A DNA stretch of 64,000 bases. Origin: Prorocentrum cordatum (lineage: Eukaryota > Sar > Dinophyceae > Prorocentrales > Prorocentraceae). The stretch covers positions 143,007 to 207,006 of the forward strand of contig CAUYUJ010009480.1 of NCBI GenBank assembly GCA_963575745.1, read 5' to 3'. Both the position numbers and the translations under genes were made by a program. The notes under the pieces were generated by a model that was not told the origin of the DNA, searched no databases, and saw nothing but the letters and a program-made list of their open reading frames with translations. Of the stretch, positions 31,380-43,344 are shown in pieces; the stretch's first letter is position 1; the number at the start of each line of letters is the position of its first letter.

Positions 31380-31580
31380 CAGGCTAAATACAGGCCTCCA
31401 TTGAGGCATCGAGATCCAGATCGGAACCCGAAGTTGAATCGGACCGGAATCAGAGGCCATCGAAATCGAATCGGATCGGAATCGGATTCGATTCGAATCG
31501 AATCGGAGACAGAAGTCGAATCTAAGTCGAATCCGAAACCAAACCGACTCGACTCGAATCGGAGGAGTCGATACGAACCC
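31380..31580. repeat. (GAATCG)n degenerate repeat
   Basis: Hexamer GAATCG in both orientations, for example GGATTCGATTCGAATCG, so locally palindromic. It lies in the 3' flank of the LINE. Confidence 0.7.
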
Positions 31581-31767
31581 TGCAAGACCAGGTCCCGCGG
31601 GCGGGGTCGGGGGTCGGGAGCTCCGGGGGCCCACGGACGGAACGGACCACGGCTTCGCGTCTGGAGGAGGAGGGGGAGGAGGAGGAGGAGGCCATTTTGG
31701 GTAATTTTTTTGTTCGGCCCCCTGGCGCCCTGCCGGCAGGCTAAACCAGGTGCCGTCTGCGCGGCCG

Positions 31768-34700
31768 TCAGTCCGCGCCACCGTCGCCGAAGGGCGACTC
31801 CCTGCCCGCCGCCACGCGCGCCCGCGCCCAGCGGGCCGCGGCGGCGGGCGAGGCGAAGCCGTGGAGCTCCGCCGCCTGCCAGGCGCCCGCCACGACAGGC
31901 CGCAGCCCCCAGCGCGGCGGCCGCCCAGCACCAGCGGGAGCGCCTGCGCCAGCCTCGCCGCCTGCGCCGTCGCGGAGCACCGCCGCGAGCCGCGCCTGCT
32001 CCTCCAGCGTGGGCGGCTGCGGAGCCGAGAGCCTGGCCCTGTTCTTGGGCTCCTGGAGGCGCATCAGGAGCCGCCGCGCCTCCGCCGCCCTCTCGCCAGG
32101 GGCTGGCCGCCCCTTGCAGCTGCCCGGCAAACCTATCCCAACAGGAGGGGACCTCTTCCAGAATCGGCAACTGCACTTCATGCACCAGGCCACGGCCCCA
32201 TCCCCGTTCTCGAGGCGCGAGACGACGCAGTGCCCGCGAACCTCCCGCGCCACTCCAGCTCCTGCGATCGCGGCCTTCAGCTCGGGAGCGGCCACAGCCG
32301 CCTCTGCCAGCTCAGCGGCCGCGGCCCCAGCGGCAGCAGCGGGCGCCTGGCCGTGCACCTCTCCTGCAGCAGCCCCAGCAGCAGCGCCTGGCGCCTGGCC
32401 GAGCTCGAGGTCGGCCTCGAGCGCCAGCGCCGCCACCTCCGCGTCGACCTGTTCCGCCGCGTCCAGCGCCTCCTGCGGGATGTCGTAGACGAGGTCGGCC
32501 GTGCCCACGACCCCATCCGAGTCCAGCTGCTCGCGGTCCACCATGGTGGCGGCCAGCTCGCCAACCCAGCGCCCGAGCTCCTCCACGCGCCAGGCGCACG
32601 CCTGGAGGAACCAGACCAGCTCCTCGTCGATCGGCCACAGAGCCGCGCCTCGCTTGGCCCACAGGTCAGCTGCCCTGTTGCCCTTGATCAGGAGCTCGTC
32701 CCCCCAGGTGGCAGCTGCAGAGAGCCCCTTGTGCGCCTTGACCTTCCGCACCGTGGCCGTCGGGCCTGGCCCGGCCCACCGCTCCTGCCAGAGGTGGCGG
32801 CGCGCCTGCAGTGGCGCGAGGGCCTTGCCCTGCGAGAGCGCCAAGCCGACCGTGCCCGCGCGGTCGCAGAAGACCTCGAGGCCCGAGCCGTCGGCCGACG
32901 GCAACCAGAACTGGGCCAGCATGTGGAACGCGTAGTCTTCGCCGTCCCTGGCCTCCTGCTTGGGCCCGTACGCCCGCGGGACGATGCCGTGCATCCCGCC
33001 GATGACCTCCCCGCTGAGGCCGATCTGCACCACCGCCCAGCCTGCGCGGCGGGCCCCGCGCAGCGCAGGAAATCTGGCGCTGCCGTCCACGAAGACCCTG
33101 CCCTCGAACTTCGAGCCAGGCGACACGCCAAACCAGCGCGGGGCCGCGAGCGCGGCGTCGGCCGTCGCGGGGAAGGCCAGGGCAAGGTCGGGGCACAGCG
33201 CACGCGCGAAGAGCTCCGCCGCAGCGCCCCCGTGCTGCGCCACCAGCCGCGCCCCCTCAGCAGCTCCCGCGAGCACGCATCCCGCCGCAGCATCTGCCAG
33301 GCCTCGCACTCGAAGGCCCTGTGCCACAGCGGGCCGCGGCCTCCGCAGAGGCGGCGTAGGCCATCGCGCGCCTTGCCCTCCTTCCAGAGGCGCTCCTGCG
33401 GCCAGTGGGGGCCGCCGAAGACCGCTGCGAGCGCCCGCCTGTGGCGGGCCTGCCAGTGCGGCAGCGGCGGCGCGGGCTCCTGGCAGCCTGCGCCCTCGGC
33501 GGCCTCGGCGTCGGCCTGCCCCTCGGGCGGCGGCGCGCGTGGCGCTCCAGCCCCTTCCAGTGCACAGGCCATGCCCAGGCTCCTGGCCCGCGCAGCCGCT
33601 TCAACGCGAGCACGTCCGAGGCCAGCAACGCCGACTCCCGCGCCACCTGCGCCAGCATGCCAGGCGAGTAGAACTCCAGCGAGAGGACACGCGCCTGCCA
33701 GTCAACGACGGCATTGTAGGCCACCATCTCGATGCCGACCCGCCTCAGCGCCAGCACGCATGCCTGCGCAGGGTCGCGGCGCTGCCCCCAGGGGCGGCGA
33801 AGGTCGAGCAAGCCTTGCGCCCCAAGCCAGCACTCCTGCACCACCGCGGCGCTGGGCAGGCCCGTCTCCAGCGCCATGCCCCAGGAGCGCGCCACCTTCA
33901 CCGCGTGCACCACGAAGGGGTCGCGGTAGGCCGCGCCACGCATCGCCCGCAACCGCAGGCCGACGCTGGCGCCCACGGGCAGCCTGCCTTCCGCACGCAT
34001 GGCGGCGATCCGCAGGCCATGCAGCTTCCCGCAGGCGAGGCCCGTCACCGCGGAGCCCCAGACGGCGGCGGCCGCGGGGCTGCCTCTCTGGATGTGGCCC
34101 GCCTGCGCACCTGCACTGCGCAACGGGCGCGCCCGCGCGCTGACCTCCGCCGCGCGGCCGAGCCGAGCGCCCTGCCCGCGCGCGCGCCTCCAGCGCCCGT
34201 CGGCGGCGTCGCCACCGAGGCATCGGGCGCCAGTCCAGCGGGCCAGCGGCCCATGCGCCCAGCAGTCGTCCAGCTCGTCCCCGAGGTCCTCGCTGTTCGC
34301 CAGGTAGCCCGTCTTCGCCTCCGAGATGACCAGCCCCTTGGCGACCAGGCCCTCCGTGAGGGCCGCCATGGCCCTGGGGAGCTGCTGCGCCACCTGCGCC
34401 CTGCCGCCGACCGCCTGCAGCAGCACGTCGTCGACGACATTCGGCAGGCGCGCCACAGGGTTCTCGCGCACGATCTTCACGAAGAGGGTGTGCACCAGCA
34501 GCTTGGCCAGCCCGACCGCACCGCTGCAGCCTGCCACGATGGCGCCGTTCGCCTCGAACGGCTTGGAGACCGAGCCGCACCAGGACACGCGGCGCTGCGT
34601 GCGGTACGACACGCAGTAGCAGCGCGAGCGGGAACTCCGTGGCGGCCGCCTGCACACGCAGCTCCTCGCGGCTGGCATGCTCGTAGAACTTCGCCAGGTC

Positions 34701-36732
34701 GGTGACGCCCGTGGCCGCCGAGAGGCCTCTGCTGCGCGCAGGGGCTGCCAGGAGGTTGTGCACCACCCCCGCGCGCTCGCACGGGCTCTCCGACGTGCCC
34801 CAGAAGGCAGGGTTTTTCAGCGAGGCCTCCCAGCGGGCCACCAGCGGCTGCCGCGCCCTGCTCCAGACCCTCAGCCAGGTGGCCGCGAGGCCGATCGGCC
34901 GCTGGCCGCCAGTAGCTTTGGGGATGAACACCACGATCAGCTGCCACAGCGCCCCCCGCGAAGGCTTCCGCTCCCAAGCCATGAGGGGCTCCAGGAAGCG
35001 CTGTCTGCAGGCCCGCGGGAGGCGCAGCAGCTGCTTCGGGTGGGGCCTATCCCACCCAAAGCCACGCCCCTCGCGGCAGGTGCCCAGGACCCGCTCGAGG
35101 TCCTCGAGCTCCAGCGGCGGCAGCGCCGACTCCTGGATGTCCCAGTTCTCAGGCGCCACCTCGCCTGCACGCGACGGCTTGACCCAGAGCGGCTGCCGCG
35201 CCTCCAGCAGCGCAGCCACTGCAGCCTCTCCCGCAACGGGCATGCGCAGGTCGACGTCGCCGTCCACGCCCGCGAGCACATCCGTGGGCACCACCGCGAC
35301 CTGCTTGATGAAGCGGTAGGCCGCCGAGCCGCCCTTCTCGGTGGCCGCGGCCTGGGCCCAGGCGCGCCACTCCGCGGCCTTCCGCTGCTTGTCCAGCCTC
35401 CAGCGCCGCCTCGCCTCCCCCTGGACGAACTGCACCGTCGGCTGGCACGAGGAGGAGCTGAGCAAGCCCATCACGCGGGCCACCGACAGCCCAGCCAGCG
35501 GGCCTTCCTCTGGCCACTCGAGCTCGAACGCCATCAGCACCTCACGCTGCTTGCGCAGCGGCGCCCAGCAGCGACCTCCTGGCGCCTCCTCCTGCAGCGC
35601 GCGCCAGCGGGCGCATGCCGCCGCGAACGACACCCAGCGCCTGCAGGCAGCGCCAACGCTCCTCTTGCAGCCCTGCTTCCAGGCTGCCTCCATCACGACC
35701 CTCTGCGTGCGTAGCCCACCCGCGCGCCCCTTCCAGCGGCTGGGCGGCGCGATCTCGTGGAGGTCGATCAGGTAGGCCTCCACCGCCTCGAACCACTCCT
35801 GGCAGCCCTCCTTGAGCGACTGCCCTCCCTCGGGCCTCCAGGCCGAGAAGGCCCGCTCGAGTGGCGCTGGCCGCGCTGGCGGCGGCAGCGGCAGCGGGAA
35901 GGCGGCAGGGAAGAGCGGCCGCTGCACCTTCGCCTCTGGCCCTACGCCGCGAAGCACCACCTTGAACGGCACGTGGTCCTTCGTCGGCGCCCTCAGCAGC
36001 ACCTCCGCCGCGTCCACAAAGCCCGTGAGGACCCTGCTGACAACCACAAAGTCAAAAGACCTTCGAGCCGCAGGTCGGCCCCTCTGGGCCCACGAGCGCA
36101 CCGCCTGCGCTGCGTGCCCACTAACGGACGTCCACGGGCTCCATGTCCCAGTCACCCATCACGACCCACGGCGACTCCAGCTGCCCCACGTACTCGTGCA
36201 GCGCTGCCAGGAGCCCGATGTTCTCCTTCGCCCTGCCTATCTTCGTGATGAAGTAGGCCGAGATGACGCGGCACGGCGCCCTGAAACCAAGGTTCACCTC
36301 GCACACCTGGAACCGATGGGCAGGGAGCCCTGGCGCGGCGGCGGCCGCCGGCGGCCGCAGCGTGGCCGCGGCCAGTCCGCCCGGGCTCTCCAGCGGCCCT
36401 GGGCCCGTCGGCAGCGCTGCCTGGCCATGCCAGCTGAAGCCGCGCGCCTGCATCCAGCCCGCAGCGCGGGCCATCGCCTGCTTGCCCTTGAGGCGATGCT
36501 CTTGGAGGCAGAGCACCGCATGCAGCCGCCCCACGTCGTCGTGCAGCCACTCGACCAGCGCCTGCGCCGAGCCCCACGCGGTGGTGTTGGCCGATACCAG
36601 CTCCACCACGTCCGCCGCCCGCGGGCGGCTACCCAGAGGCTGGGCCTGCCACCCGCTGGCGCTTGGCCAGCGCTGCACGCCAGGCTGCGCGCTGCTGCTC
36701 GTCCTCCATGCCCACCTCGTCGAACACGGCAT
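31768..36732 (-). pseudogene. LINE ORF2: endonuclease-RT-RNase H, five lesions
   Basis: The protein would nick target DNA and copy element RNA into it. Endonuclease (36620-36000): VLCLQEHRLKG with the catalytic Glu, MGDWDMEP, FDFVVVSRVL and DHVPF. RT (about 35000-34270): VFIPKATGGQRPIGL, VTDLAKFYEH (motif A), GAIVAGCSGAVGLAK (motif B), PNVVDDVLLQ (motif C). A pre-RNase H finger region (CGGRGPLWHRAFEC) follows, then RNase H (FVDGSA; CDRAGTV; KVKAHKG; GNRAADLWAK; 33105-32650) and a C-terminal WCMKCSCRFW finger (about 32180). Lesions: an in-frame TAG at 36121-36123, then frameshifts near 36055 (in a TTTT run), 34620, 33555 and 33260. Catalytic residues survive, so decay is moderate. Confidence 0.85.
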
Positions 36733-37792
36733 CGAGCCCGACGAGCTCGGGGCCGAGGTCGAGGTCGCCGACGCGCTTGCGGTCCCCAGGAGGACCATCA
36801 GCGCCATCATCACTGCCATCAGCCGCGGGGGCGGCCTCCTGCGCCGCGGTGGTCTGCTCAGCCGCAGCTGCCGCCTCGCGGGCCCGCTCGGCCGCCGCTG
36901 CCTCACGAGCTCGGGCGTCGGCGGCGGCGAGCTTCTCCACGAGGCTGCGGGCCTCGGCGGCCATCGCGGGCAGGGCGCCGCCCTCCTCCCCGAGCAAGAG
37001 GACCCGCTCCCGCTCCGCCTCGAGGCCCTCGAGGCCCTTGAGCAGCACCTTGCCCAGGCAGTCCTCGGCCGCCACAGGCTCGCCCACCTCCATGGGCGAC
37101 GGCCCCCTGTGCTGCTCCAGGTCAGCGCGCTTCATCGCGCGCACGGCCTCGGCCACCTCCTCCAGCTGGTCGCGCCGCTTCTGGAGGACGTCCGCCTGCT
37201 CCGCCACGCGGACCGCGACCGCCGCCTGCTCCTCCTGGACGGCCACCAGCGCAGCCTCTGCACGGCTGACCTGGCTCTTGATCTTCGCCTCCTTGGCCAG
37301 GAGGGCCTGGAACGACAGCTCGGCCAACGGTTTCGCTTGCGGCGGCGCGTCCACCACAGGCACCAGGGCCCCGAAGTCCTGGACCAGGGCCGCCGACCAG
37401 CCTTCCCGGGGGCCAAAGTGGCGGAGGAGGGCCTGGCGAACCTCCTCGTCCTTGCCGCCGCTGCAGCTGGGCCGCTCCTCCGCCTCCCGCTTGGCATCGC
37501 CCTGCGCCCACGGCGCCGGCGTGGCCGCGGCGGCGGCAGGCCCAGGCACGTCCGAGGCGAAGCGCACGCGCTTCGCCACGACCTTCTCCTTCCCCTTGGC
37601 CTTGGCCTTCGCCTTGGCCTTGTTGATGGCCTCGCCGATCGTGCCTGCGCCTCGTGGCGGCCGCGCCGCCTTGCAAAGCCTGCACTCCGTGCGCCAAGCC
37701 ATGTTGACGTAGCCAGCAGCACACGAGCGGCACGTCCAGGGGTCGCCACCCTGGCTGGAACCGCGCGTGCCACCTGCAACTCCATTCGCCAT
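36629..37792 (-). CDS. LINE ORF1 protein with RanBP2-type zinc finger
   Basis: A 387-residue protein that would bind element RNA. Residues about 13-45 form a RanBP2-type finger, DPWTCRSC, then N, then CRLC, a fold known to bind single-stranded RNA. A Lys-rich block follows (KAKAKAKAKGKEK), then a long Ala/Glu-rich coiled coil (about residues 160-330, RAEAALVAVQEEQAAVAVRV; EKLAAADARAREAAAAERA) likely to oligomerise, and an acidic C-terminus. The start is the ATG after the poly-Pro-coding repeat; the frame upstream runs through the GAG microsatellite and is not real. The stop overlaps the beginning of ORF2. The frame is intact, although ORF2 is broken. That it is LINE ORF1 follows from its position. 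Confidence 0.75.
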   Translation of the reverse strand: MANGVAGGTRGSSQGGDPWTCRSCAAGYVNMAWRTECRLCKAARPPRGAGTIGEAINKAKAKAKAKGKEKVVAKRVRFASDVPGPAAAAATPAPWAQGDAKREAEERPSCSGGKDEEVRQALLRHFGPREGWSAALVQDFGALVPVVDAPPQAKPLAELSFQALLAKEAKIKSQVSRAEAALVAVQEEQAAVAVRVAEQADVLQKRRDQLEEVAEAVRAMKRADLEQHRGPSPMEVGEPVAAEDCLGKVLLKGLEGLEAERERVLLLGEEGGALPAMAAEARSLVEKLAAADARAREAAAAERAREAAAAAEQTTAAQEAAPAADGSDDGADGPPGDRKRVGDLDLGPELVGLDAVFDEVGMEDEQQRAAWRAALAKRQRVAGPASG

Positions 37793-38039
37793 CGGCCCGC
37801 GGGGGCACGCCGCTCTGAAGATTGCACCCGCAAGAGCGAACACCTGGCTCGCCCCAGAACGGGGAGGAGGAGGAGGAGGAGGAGGCGGAGGAGGAGGCGG
37901 AGGAGGAGGAGGTTGAGGAGGAGGCGGAGGAGGACGAGGAGGAGGAGGAGGCGGAGGAGGAGGAGGGGGAGGAGGCGGAGCCCCCCCCCCTGCCCTGCCC
38001 CTCCTCAACCCCGCCGTCCCGTCTCCTCGCCTGCGGCGA

Positions 38040-38610
38040 GCCTGCCACGGCGCGCTTCAGCCGAGTGAGCCTTCTCGCTGCCGCTGCCGCTGCGGTGCTG
38101 AGCAGATCGCACGCTGCAAGATGCACGCCGACGAACTCTGCGGGCTCACGCTGCCGTGATTTGGGGGAACGCCGTCGTTCCTGATGCTTCACGCTGGCGT
38201 GGCTTCACGCCGCCGTGACTGCCGCTGTTGATAATGTTGTATATGAAACTTCCATGACAAATATTCCACTGCGATGTGGAGTGAGGCTCCCGTGCTTAGG
38301 ATCGCCCGCTAGGATCATTCACGCTGCCAATGTTGATGCTTCACGCTGCCGCAGATTTCACACACTTCCCTGGTTGTACGTGAGATTCGCCCCTGCCGCA
38401 CATGGTACCTACTTGACGATGCCAAGAAAGATGCGTCACGACGCCGTGCTTCAATGCTTCCCGCTGCCGTGCTCGAAATCTTCACGCTGCGCGGTTTCCT
38501 GCTCCGAACTGGCCTGCTGGATGCATCACGACGCCGCGCTTGAGACTCACTCTCTTCACCCTGCCGTGCTAAAAAAGACCTGACGCTGCCGTGCTCCCCG
38601 CGCTGCCCGG
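38040..38610. repeat. Dispersed TTCACGCTGCCGTG motif
   Basis: About a dozen copies of TCACGCTGCCGTG or close variants (TCACGACGCCGTGCT, TCACCCTGCCGTGCT) at irregular spacing of 20-80 bp, mostly followed by T/CTTG. The intervening sequence is not repeated. It covers the 5' flank of the LINE. No ORF. Confidence 0.65.
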
Positions 38611-38865
38611 GCCACCGCTGCTCCGCGCTGCCGCGCCTCTCGTCGCCCGCCCTCGCCCGGCCGAGTCCTGCGCGCCGGGGACGCCTTGGCCCTGTTCGCC
38701 TCCTTCTTCGACCGCCTGGCGACTGGCGAGGGCGAGCTCCTGAGCACGGCCGCCGCTGCCACACCGCCGCCGCCGTTCGGCAGAGAAACGCCGGCTGCTC
38801 GCCGCGCCACCGCCGCGGGCAGCAAACGTGCCCGCTGCCCCCCCCCCCCCCCCCGCGCGATGCTC

Positions 38866-39180
<315 letters not shown>

Positions 39181-39592
39181 TCATCACTCATCATCCTCCG
39201 GATCCTCGTCATGTTCACATCAATCTGCATCTCCATCCACGTCACCTTTTTTACGTATGCCTCCTTTTGCAGTCGTCGGCACTGCATTCGCATCGCAAAA
39301 AAAACATCACAGTCTGCTGGACAAGGCCGCCCCAAGCTTCCGCCCAGCGCCTGCGCCTGGATCAGAGCTGAGGCAGAAAAAGAAACACCGCCCACATAAC
39401 ATACATACCATACTCGGCCGTATAGAACAACGGTTTTTAAACTGTGCGCACATTTCTCGTCACGCGCTCCGCGCGACATTAATCGTATCTTCTTACAGGT
39501 CTTCGCATGCTGAATCCATGTTCGCCAGCGTGGACCCCACACAGTGTTCTATAGCGCACTATGTGGTGAAGCCTATGCGGAGCAATTCACCA

Positions 39593-39628
39593 ACATATAT
39601 ATATATATATATATATATCTATAGATAT
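39593..39628. repeat. (TA)n run
   Basis: Alternating TA of about 26 bp followed by TATAGATATG. Confidence 0.9.
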
Positions 39629-39659
39629 GTATAAATACATATGTATAGACATGGTGCAA

Positions 39660-40445
39660 TCAATGTGGTTTACGCTGTGTGGTGCCTTATATGCATCGCA
39701 ATATATGTGGTGTAAGCTATGTGGAGGAATATCTGTGGATTCCACGTCCTCACCTATGTGGTGTGAGCTATGTGGTGTGGGCAAGGGGGGGGGGAGTAAA
39801 TTAGGTGGCCCTGCCTACGGGGTGTGAGCTACGTAATGCAATAATGTCATGCAAACTGAGTGTGTGAGCTCTGTGGTGCAATGTATGTGGTGCGCAATCT
39901 AAGTGGTGCAACCTGTGCAATGCAATGCAATCTATGTGTGGTGCAAGCTCTGCCGTGCAATTTATGTAGAACTAACTATCGTGCTCATGTGGGCTATGTG
40001 GGGCTATGTGAGGTACGCTATGTGGTGCAATCAATGTTATTCAATCGACGGGGTGTGAGCTACGTAGTGCAATGTATGTGGTGCAATGTCTGTGGTGTGA
40101 CCTATGTGGTGCGATATATGTGGGGCATTACATGTGGTGCAAGGTATGCGGTGCTATCTACGTTAAGCAACTTATAATGTGCAATGTATGTGATTTGGTG
40201 TGCACTATGTGGTGCTATCAATATGGTGCAACCTATGGGGTGCACTATATGTGGTGCAAGCTATGTGAAGCAAAACAAATGGTGTCATCTATGTGGTGTA
40301 AGATGTGTGGCGCAATCTATGTAATGCGAACTAAGTGGTGTAAGCTACGTAGTGCGATATACTTGGTGAGAGCAATGTCGTGCGACACATGTGGTGAAGT
40401 CTATGGGGTTTTAACTATGTTGTGGGCACTGCGTGGTGCAATCTA
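39660..40445. repeat. 15-bp satellite TATGTGGTGCAANCT
   Basis: About fifty degenerate 15-bp units, recognised by GTGGTGCAA, GTGGTGTAAG and GTGTGAGC at 15-bp spacing. Because 15 is a multiple of three one plus-strand frame stays open for 240 codons as a Cys/Trp/Tyr-rich pentapeptide repeat (MWCKLCGAI-like), with no ATG context or gene features. Confidence 0.8.
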
Positions 40446-40479
40446 TGTTGCAATCGATGGCAATGCAATCGGGTGGTGC

Positions 40480-40720
40480 AACGGGATGGCGGCGACGGGT
40501 GGCGAGGGACGGCGGCGACGGGCGGCGACGGCGACAACAAGCGCGGAGACCGAGAGCCAAGCCCGGAAGCAGCGGCGACGGGACGGCGGCGACGGGCGGC
40601 GACGGCGGCAACAGGCACGGCGACCGACGGCCAGGCCCAGCAGCAGCGGCGACCGACGGCGGCGACGGACGGCGACGGTGGCAACAACCAAGCCGAACCG
40701 GCAGCCAAGCCCAGCTCCTC
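40480..40720. repeat. (GGCGAC)n minisatellite with ~78-bp higher order
   Basis: GGCGACGG hexamer/nonamer repeats interrupted three times by GGCAACA and a GCCAAGCCC-type stretch (about 40545, 40640, 40700). Confidence 0.7.
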
Positions 40721-40999
40721 AGAGCAGAAATAAGAAGCCCCAAGTGAAAGTACTGGTTGGGGAATGTTCTATTTCGAACAGACACAAGCGTCATCGTTGA
40801 ACGATGCAGACCTTCTGCGCCCAATTCGCACACGGCTGCAACCACGCAGTAACAAAAGCGAGCAATGCCAGAGCATCGAGAGGCTGCCCCCGAGAGCGCA
40901 GCGGCGGGTACGCATGGAAAGGCAAGTGATGCTTTCTCGCCGCTGCCTTCCCATACCGGCGCATGCTGAGTGACTCCTCCCCTGTGTCCCCCCCCCAGG

Positions 41000-42105
41000 T
41001 CCCCCCAGGCCCTCTCTGGGGGGTCGCGGGGATGTCTCAAGCGGCTTGCCTGTATCACCACCCGACATCCTCCGCTGTCGGAGCAGATGAGGCGACCACG
41101 CGAGAACCCTTGGAACACCGCAGGGGAAATCAATGACCTTCGCCCCTGGAGCCTGTCTCGGGGATGAGCTTGACGCCCTCAGGGTGCGCCTCGGAGGCTC
41201 CCTGAGCCCGCATCGGAGCAATGATGGGCGTGCTGGGGCCGTGTTGGTGCCCTGAGGGCCTCGTTTAGGGCCGTTGTCACGTGTCCGAGCTCATTTGGGG
41301 GGCCGCCCTGAGCCCGCGACTCTAGGCGCCTCTGAGGCCGTCTTAGCGCCCTCTTGGGGTGTCATTGGAGCCCGCTTGAGCGCTTCTGCCGTCTCGGGGC
41401 GTCGGGCGGCGGAGCAGGCGGCCATACGAAAATCCTTGACAAACCCATGGGAAATCAATGGTTTTCGCCCCCGGAGCCTCTGTCGGGGATTAACTGGGCG
41501 CCCTCTTGGTGCGCCTCGGAGGCTGCCTGAGCCTGCATCGGAGCAATGATGGGCGTGCTGGGGCAGTTTGGGGGGGCCCTGGGGGCCTCGTTTAGGGCCC
41601 TTGTCACGTGTCGGAGCTCATTTGAGGAGCCGCCCTGAGCCCTCTGGGGCGATTTGGGGCGCCTCTTGGCCCGCCTTGGCGCCCGATTCGGCTGTGTCTG
41701 GACCTTCTTGCGCGCCTTTCGTGCCGTTTCTGGCTGTCGGGCAGCGGAGCAGGCGACCATACGAAAATCTTTGACAAATCCATGGGGAATCATTGGTTGT
41801 CGCCCCTGGAGCCTCCGTCGGGGATGAACTTGAAGCCCTCTTGAGGCGCCTCGGAGGCTGCCTGGGCCTGAGCCCGCATCGGAGCGATGATTGGCGTGCT
41901 GGAGCCGTTTTGGGGCCCTGAGGGACTAGTTTAGGGCCGTTGCCACGTGTCCGAGCTCATTTGAGGAGCCGCCCTGAACCCTCAGGGGCGATTTGGGGCG
42001 CCTCTCAGGCCGTCTTGGCGCCCTCTTCGGGTTTCTTGGGACCTTCTTGGGCGCCTATTGTGCCGTTCCCGGGCGTCGGGCAGCGGAGCAGGCGAGCACA
42101 CGAAC
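41000..42105. repeat. ~335-bp higher-order tandem repeat, three copies
   Basis: Units start near GGAGCAGGCGACCATACG at 41081, 41412, 41746 and 42085 (period about 331-339). Each has an AT-rich part (CGAAAATCCTTGACAAACCC then ATGGGAAATCAATGG) and a GC-rich part (CGGAGGCTGCCTGAGCC, GCATCGGAGCAATGATGGGC, CCTCGTTTAGGGCC, GAGCTCATTTGAGGAGCC). It is the reverse-orientation relative of the arrays at 14.8-19.6 kb. Confidence 0.8.
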
Positions 42106-42344
42106 ATCCTTTCCCAGCACAACAACATAGAAGAAATTCTCTGGCGGAGAACATCTCAGTTTACACATTGTCATTGTTATTTTCCAAGCTGCTTACGACC
42201 GCGCCGCTGCGAGCCGGGCGACTGCCTTCTGCCAGCGGCAGTGCGTGCAGCAGCCGCGCACTGCACCCTTTGTGCCGTCCAAGGCACGGTTCTGACTTGA
42301 CTTGACTGGAGCACAATAAAATCACTCTCTTCCTATGGAATGTG

Positions 42345-42570
42345 ACGCTGCAGGGTCGTGGGCTCCAGCTTGCATTCCCGTATCTCGTTGAACAGCAACA
42401 GGGCCCGCTGCCACTGCTGACCTGTATCACACGCGCTGATCCCAGCGTTGCAGCTGATGGCATCGGGCTCCAATTTCGTCTCGACCATCTCGCTGGGCAG
42501 TGCCAGCGCCCGCTGCCACCGCTTGCCCCTCGCGCCCGCGCTGATCCCGAGGGTGTAGCTGACTAGGGCT
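42345..42570 (-). pseudogene. PPR repeat relic
   Basis: The minus strand reads two pentatricopeptide repeats of the dinoflagellate type: SYTLGISAGARGKRWQRALA..EMVETKLEPDA, then ISCNAGISACDTGQQWQRAL..EIRECKLEPTT. PPR proteins bind organelle RNA. Only two motifs remain, there is no start or organelle-targeting leader, and the frame runs into minisatellite on one side and stops on the other, so this is a relic. Confidence 0.75.
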
Positions 42571-42654
42571 GACCCGTGGACTCCGTCCACGACATCTGGC
42601 CGAGAGCATTCTCGGGGGAGCGGCGGGAATGCTGCCGAAAAGGTATTCACGTTG

Positions 42655-43330
42655 GCGGTCAGCCCGTCGACTTCGAGGGGGCCTCTGGAGGCCCTCTTGG
42701 GCTCTCGTCGGTGCCGTCTGAGCCGTCTCGGAACCATCTTGGGCCGTCTTGGGGCCTCTTGGGCGGTCTGGGGGCCGCCTTGGACCGTCTTGGGCGGCTC
42801 TTGGGGCTGTCTTGGGTGCCTTCTGGGCCGTCTTGGGGCCGTCGTGGGCCGTCTTGGGCGCTCATTGGGCCGTCTTCTGGCAGTGTTGGGCCGTCTTTGG
42901 GGCTGTCTTCGTGTTTGGGCCCTGATATATAGGGGCATCTTGGCCCGATCGCGGGGGGCTCTGTGGCCGTCGTGGGCGCGTCGGAGACAAAAAGCACGAG
43001 AATGCAACACATAGAAATTGCCCGACGTGACTGGGACGATCTGCGCAGCTCGAGGCTGCCCTGTGGAATCCTCGAGGGCCGTCTTCGGAGGCTCCTGGCC
43101 TCTCCTGGGGGCCCTTGGGGCCGTCGGAGCGGTTTATAGAGCGGCTCTGAGCGCCCCTGGGGCCGGCGGGGTGGCCTCTGGAGCGGTTCGAAGCCATCTT
43201 GGGGTCGTCGGGGCGCCCTCTTGAACGGTTCGGAGCCGTCTTTGGGCCGTCGGGGCGGCCTCTGGAGCGTCTCGGAGCCGTCGTGGGGCTGTCGGGGCGC
43301 CCTCTTCAGCGGCTCGAAGCTGCCATAAGT
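42655..43330. repeat. GGCCGTCTTGGGCC minisatellite (reverse orientation)
   Basis: Degenerate 9/18-bp repeats, GCCGTCTTGGGGCCTCTTGG type, i.e. the complement of the plus-strand arrays at 14.8-19.6 kb. The copia element is inserted at its right border. Confidence 0.8.
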
Positions 43331-43344
43331 CACTCGGCGCAGTA

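Larger units (their letters stand above)
31768..37792 (-). mobile_element. Broken LINE-type retrotransposon
   Basis: Minus-strand non-LTR retrotransposon with an intact ORF1 (37792-36629) and a broken ORF2 (36732-31768) coding an APE-type endonuclease, reverse transcriptase, RNase H and a C-terminal cysteine finger. The two ORFs overlap by about 100 nt. A GAG tract (37861-37980) lies at its 5' side and a short GGA tract (31665-31695) in its 3' side. The exact ends and any target duplication could not be placed. Confidence 0.85.
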
